This document shows positions 4,913-6,325 of a stretch of 6,325 nucleotides of DNA, piece by piece; the first letter of the stretch is position 1; each line of letters begins with the position of its first letter. A program made the position numbers and the translations under genes. This DNA comes from Azoarcus sp. (lineage in GTDB: Bacteria > Pseudomonadota > Gammaproteobacteria > Burkholderiales > Rhodocyclaceae). The DNA is taken from contig JALNWS010000214.1 in the NCBI GenBank assembly GCA_023230755.1, forward strand, positions 1 through 6,325, written 5' to 3'. The notes under the pieces were generated by a model that worked only from the letters and a program-made list of their open reading frames with translations, searched no databases and was not told the DNA's origin.

Positions 4913-6325
4913 ATGAATACGCCCAACCAGTACGACGTGGCAATTGTCGGTGGTGGTCACAATGGCTTGTCTGCCGCCTGTTATTTGGCTGAGGCAGGCA
5001 AGCGCGTGATCGTCATAGAGGCCCGAGACAAAGTCGGAGGGATGGCCTCCAGTGGTTACCTCATTCCCGAGGCGCCGCAACACCTGATTCATCCATGCGC
5101 ACTCGACCTGATGTCGTTGCGTGTTCATCCAATGATGCCTCAGGAGTTGCAGCTTGAGCGGCATGGATTTCGTCAGGTCGAGATGTCGCCGGGTTACGTC
5201 TACGCGCATCCAGACGGCAGTTCTCTGATTTTCTGGCGAGACCCGGCGCAGACCGCAAATGAGATCGCACGCTATTCGGCGCACGATGCCGAGGAATTTC
5301 TGTCATTAATGACACTGGTCAATGCTTTTGTCGACATGGCCGTGCCCATGATGCGTGTTGATCCCATGCAGCGGAATTTCAGAGCAAAGTGGCAGGCTCT
5401 TAAGGCCGTGCTACGAAATCGTCATCTCAAGCCTGAGATCATGGCGCTGGTTGGTAGTCCGGCTTACACCTCGATCATGGAGCGCTTTGAGCATCCCGTC
5501 GTGCAATCGGCATTGTGCTGTTTGCTTGGCGCGGCGGGGCCGATCGCCAACGAGGCGACTGGGATTTACTTCGCTTTGCTCGGATTCATTCATCGCTTCG
5601 GTCTTGGACGCGCGGTGGGCGGCATGCAGACGCTGTCGAATGCGCTGGGTGCGCGGTTGGCCGAGCTTGGTGGTGAGATCATACTTTCTGCACCAGTCGC
5701 TGAAATCGTCGCGGAAGGTGGCAAGGCGACCGGTGTCCGGCTGAAAGACGGGCGCCTCATTAAGGCCCGTGCCGTGGTTGCGTCGATTCATCCCAAGATG
5801 GCGCTGGAGATGGTTACTCCGGGAGCGCTCGACCGTCGCACGTTGACGCGGGTTGCGCTGGCCCCGTCGAACGCGCATGGTGCATCCCCGCTAAAGGTCG
5901 ATGTCGCGCTCAACGGATTGGTTAGCTATCAACGTCTCGAAGCAAAACGGAACGATGGGATCAGCTTGCGCAAGTGCGTGATTCTGATCGGTACCTCGGA
6001 AGGCGTACTGGACAACTTCCGCTGCGCGGCTCGCGGAGAGGTCTCGAATCAGCCGTACATGTGGGTTACGGCCCCCACTGCCGTTGATCCGACACAGGCA
6101 CCGCAAGGACAGGATGTCGCCTACCTCTACCCCGTTGCCATGCCGGTCGAGCCCCGTGAGGGCTGGGAGGTTCTTCGCGAGGCGGTTGCACAACAGGTGG
6201 TGGATCAGGCTGCCAACTACATGGAAGGCCTTAAGGAGTTCGAAATCGCCCGACGCATCGAAGCTGCACCAGATTTGGCCGCAAGGTTAAATGTACATCG
6301 TGGTTGTGTCGTGCATATCGACACC
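4913..6325 (+). CDS. Phytoene-dehydrogenase-like FAD oxidoreductase (COG1233/PYROXD2-like), 3' end outside window
   Basis: The frame is open from ATG 4913 to the right edge, 471 codons without a stop. AGGAG (4903-4907) lies 5 nt upstream of the start. The N-terminus has the Rossmann FAD-binding motif: VAIVGGGHNGLSAACYL with G13, G15 and G18, the ribose-binding acidic Glu36 in VIVIEARD, and the GG doublet at 42-43. A second family hallmark occurs at about 236-290: GGMQTLSNALGARLAELGGEI, then VAEIV, GVRLKDG and a KARAVVAS strand. Relatives run to about 520-550 residues and end in a second FAD contact motif, so some 50-80 residues are probably missing. The family includes carotenoid desaturases and many uncharacterised amine-oxidase-fold flavoproteins that desaturate or oxidise hydrophobic substrates. 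No carotenoid genes are nearby, so carotenoid synthesis is unlikely. Context with a CoA ligase suggests catabolism of a lipid, terpenoid or alicyclic compound, which is inference. It may be read from tetR across a 139-bp gap or from its own promoter there. Confidence 0.92.
   Translation, partial: MNTPNQYDVAIVGGGHNGLSAACYLAEAGKRVIVIEARDKVGGMASSGYLIPEAPQHLIHPCALDLMSLRVHPMMPQELQLERHGFRQVEMSPGYVYAHPDGSSLIFWRDPAQTANEIARYSAHDAEEFLSLMTLVNAFVDMAVPMMRVDPMQRNFRAKWQALKAVLRNRHLKPEIMALVGSPAYTSIMERFEHPVVQSALCCLLGAAGPIANEATGIYFALLGFIHRFGLGRAVGGMQTLSNALGARLAELGGEIILSAPVAEIVAEGGKATGVRLKDGRLIKARAVVASIHPKMALEMVTPGALDRRTLTRVALAPSNAHGASPLKVDVALNGLVSYQRLEAKRNDGISLRKCVILIGTSEGVLDNFRCAARGEVSNQPYMWVTAPTAVDPTQAPQGQDVAYLYPVAMPVEPREGWEVLREAVAQQVVDQAANYMEGLKEFEIARRIEAAPDLAARLNVHRGCVVHIDT

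Noticed and set aside
4859..5878. Minus-strand open frames opposite the oxidoreductase (4859-5284, 5061-5315, 5411-5878)
   Set aside because: They are antisense to a gene with clear FAD-binding motifs and have no recognisable domains.
4913..6325. Carotenoid biosynthesis gene (crtI-type)
   Set aside because: The fold matches, but no phytoene synthase or other carotenoid gene is nearby, and the sequence fits the broader COG1233/PYROXD2-like group; the CoA ligase context points to catabolism.

Overview
The window looks like part of a catabolic or accessory cluster from a proteobacterium, most likely a betaproteobacterium of the Burkholderiales type. This rests on the gene families, good Shine-Dalgarno sites, E. 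coli-like promoter elements and a moderately GC-rich composition. No rRNA, tRNA, CRISPR array or complete insertion sequence was seen. The species cannot be told from the sequence.

Layout: positions 1-119 may hold the 3' end of a gene entering from the left. Positions 120-652 carry no convincing gene but do hold a perfect 20-bp palindrome (250-269). A LysR-type regulator lies on the minus strand (653-1537), behind a roughly 300-bp AT-richer gap. Next, also on the minus strand, come a small VOC/glyoxalase-fold protein (1838-2230) and a CaiC/FadK-like acyl-CoA ligase (2262-3893). These two are 31 bp apart, each with its own ribosome binding site, and probably form an operon transcribed from about position 3957. 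A TetR regulator (4087-4773) is divergent from the ligase across a 193-bp region. That region contains a strong promoter for the ligase, a likely promoter for tetR and two inverted repeats. Downstream of tetR, on the plus strand, a phytoene-dehydrogenase-like FAD oxidoreductase starts at 4913 and runs off the right edge.

Working model (inference): the TetR protein controls the divergent unit. The FAD oxidoreductase would desaturate or oxidise a hydrophobic substrate, and the ligase would turn a carboxylic acid product into its CoA thioester for beta-oxidation-like breakdown. The VOC protein would have an accessory role. The substrate is unknown. Two sequence details bear on this. The ligase has Arg where the family's catalytic Lys normally sits in the C-terminal GK motif, and the VOC protein lacks two of the three usual metal ligands. 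The LysR regulator may belong to a separate unit; by recall it resembles regulators carried on integrative elements.
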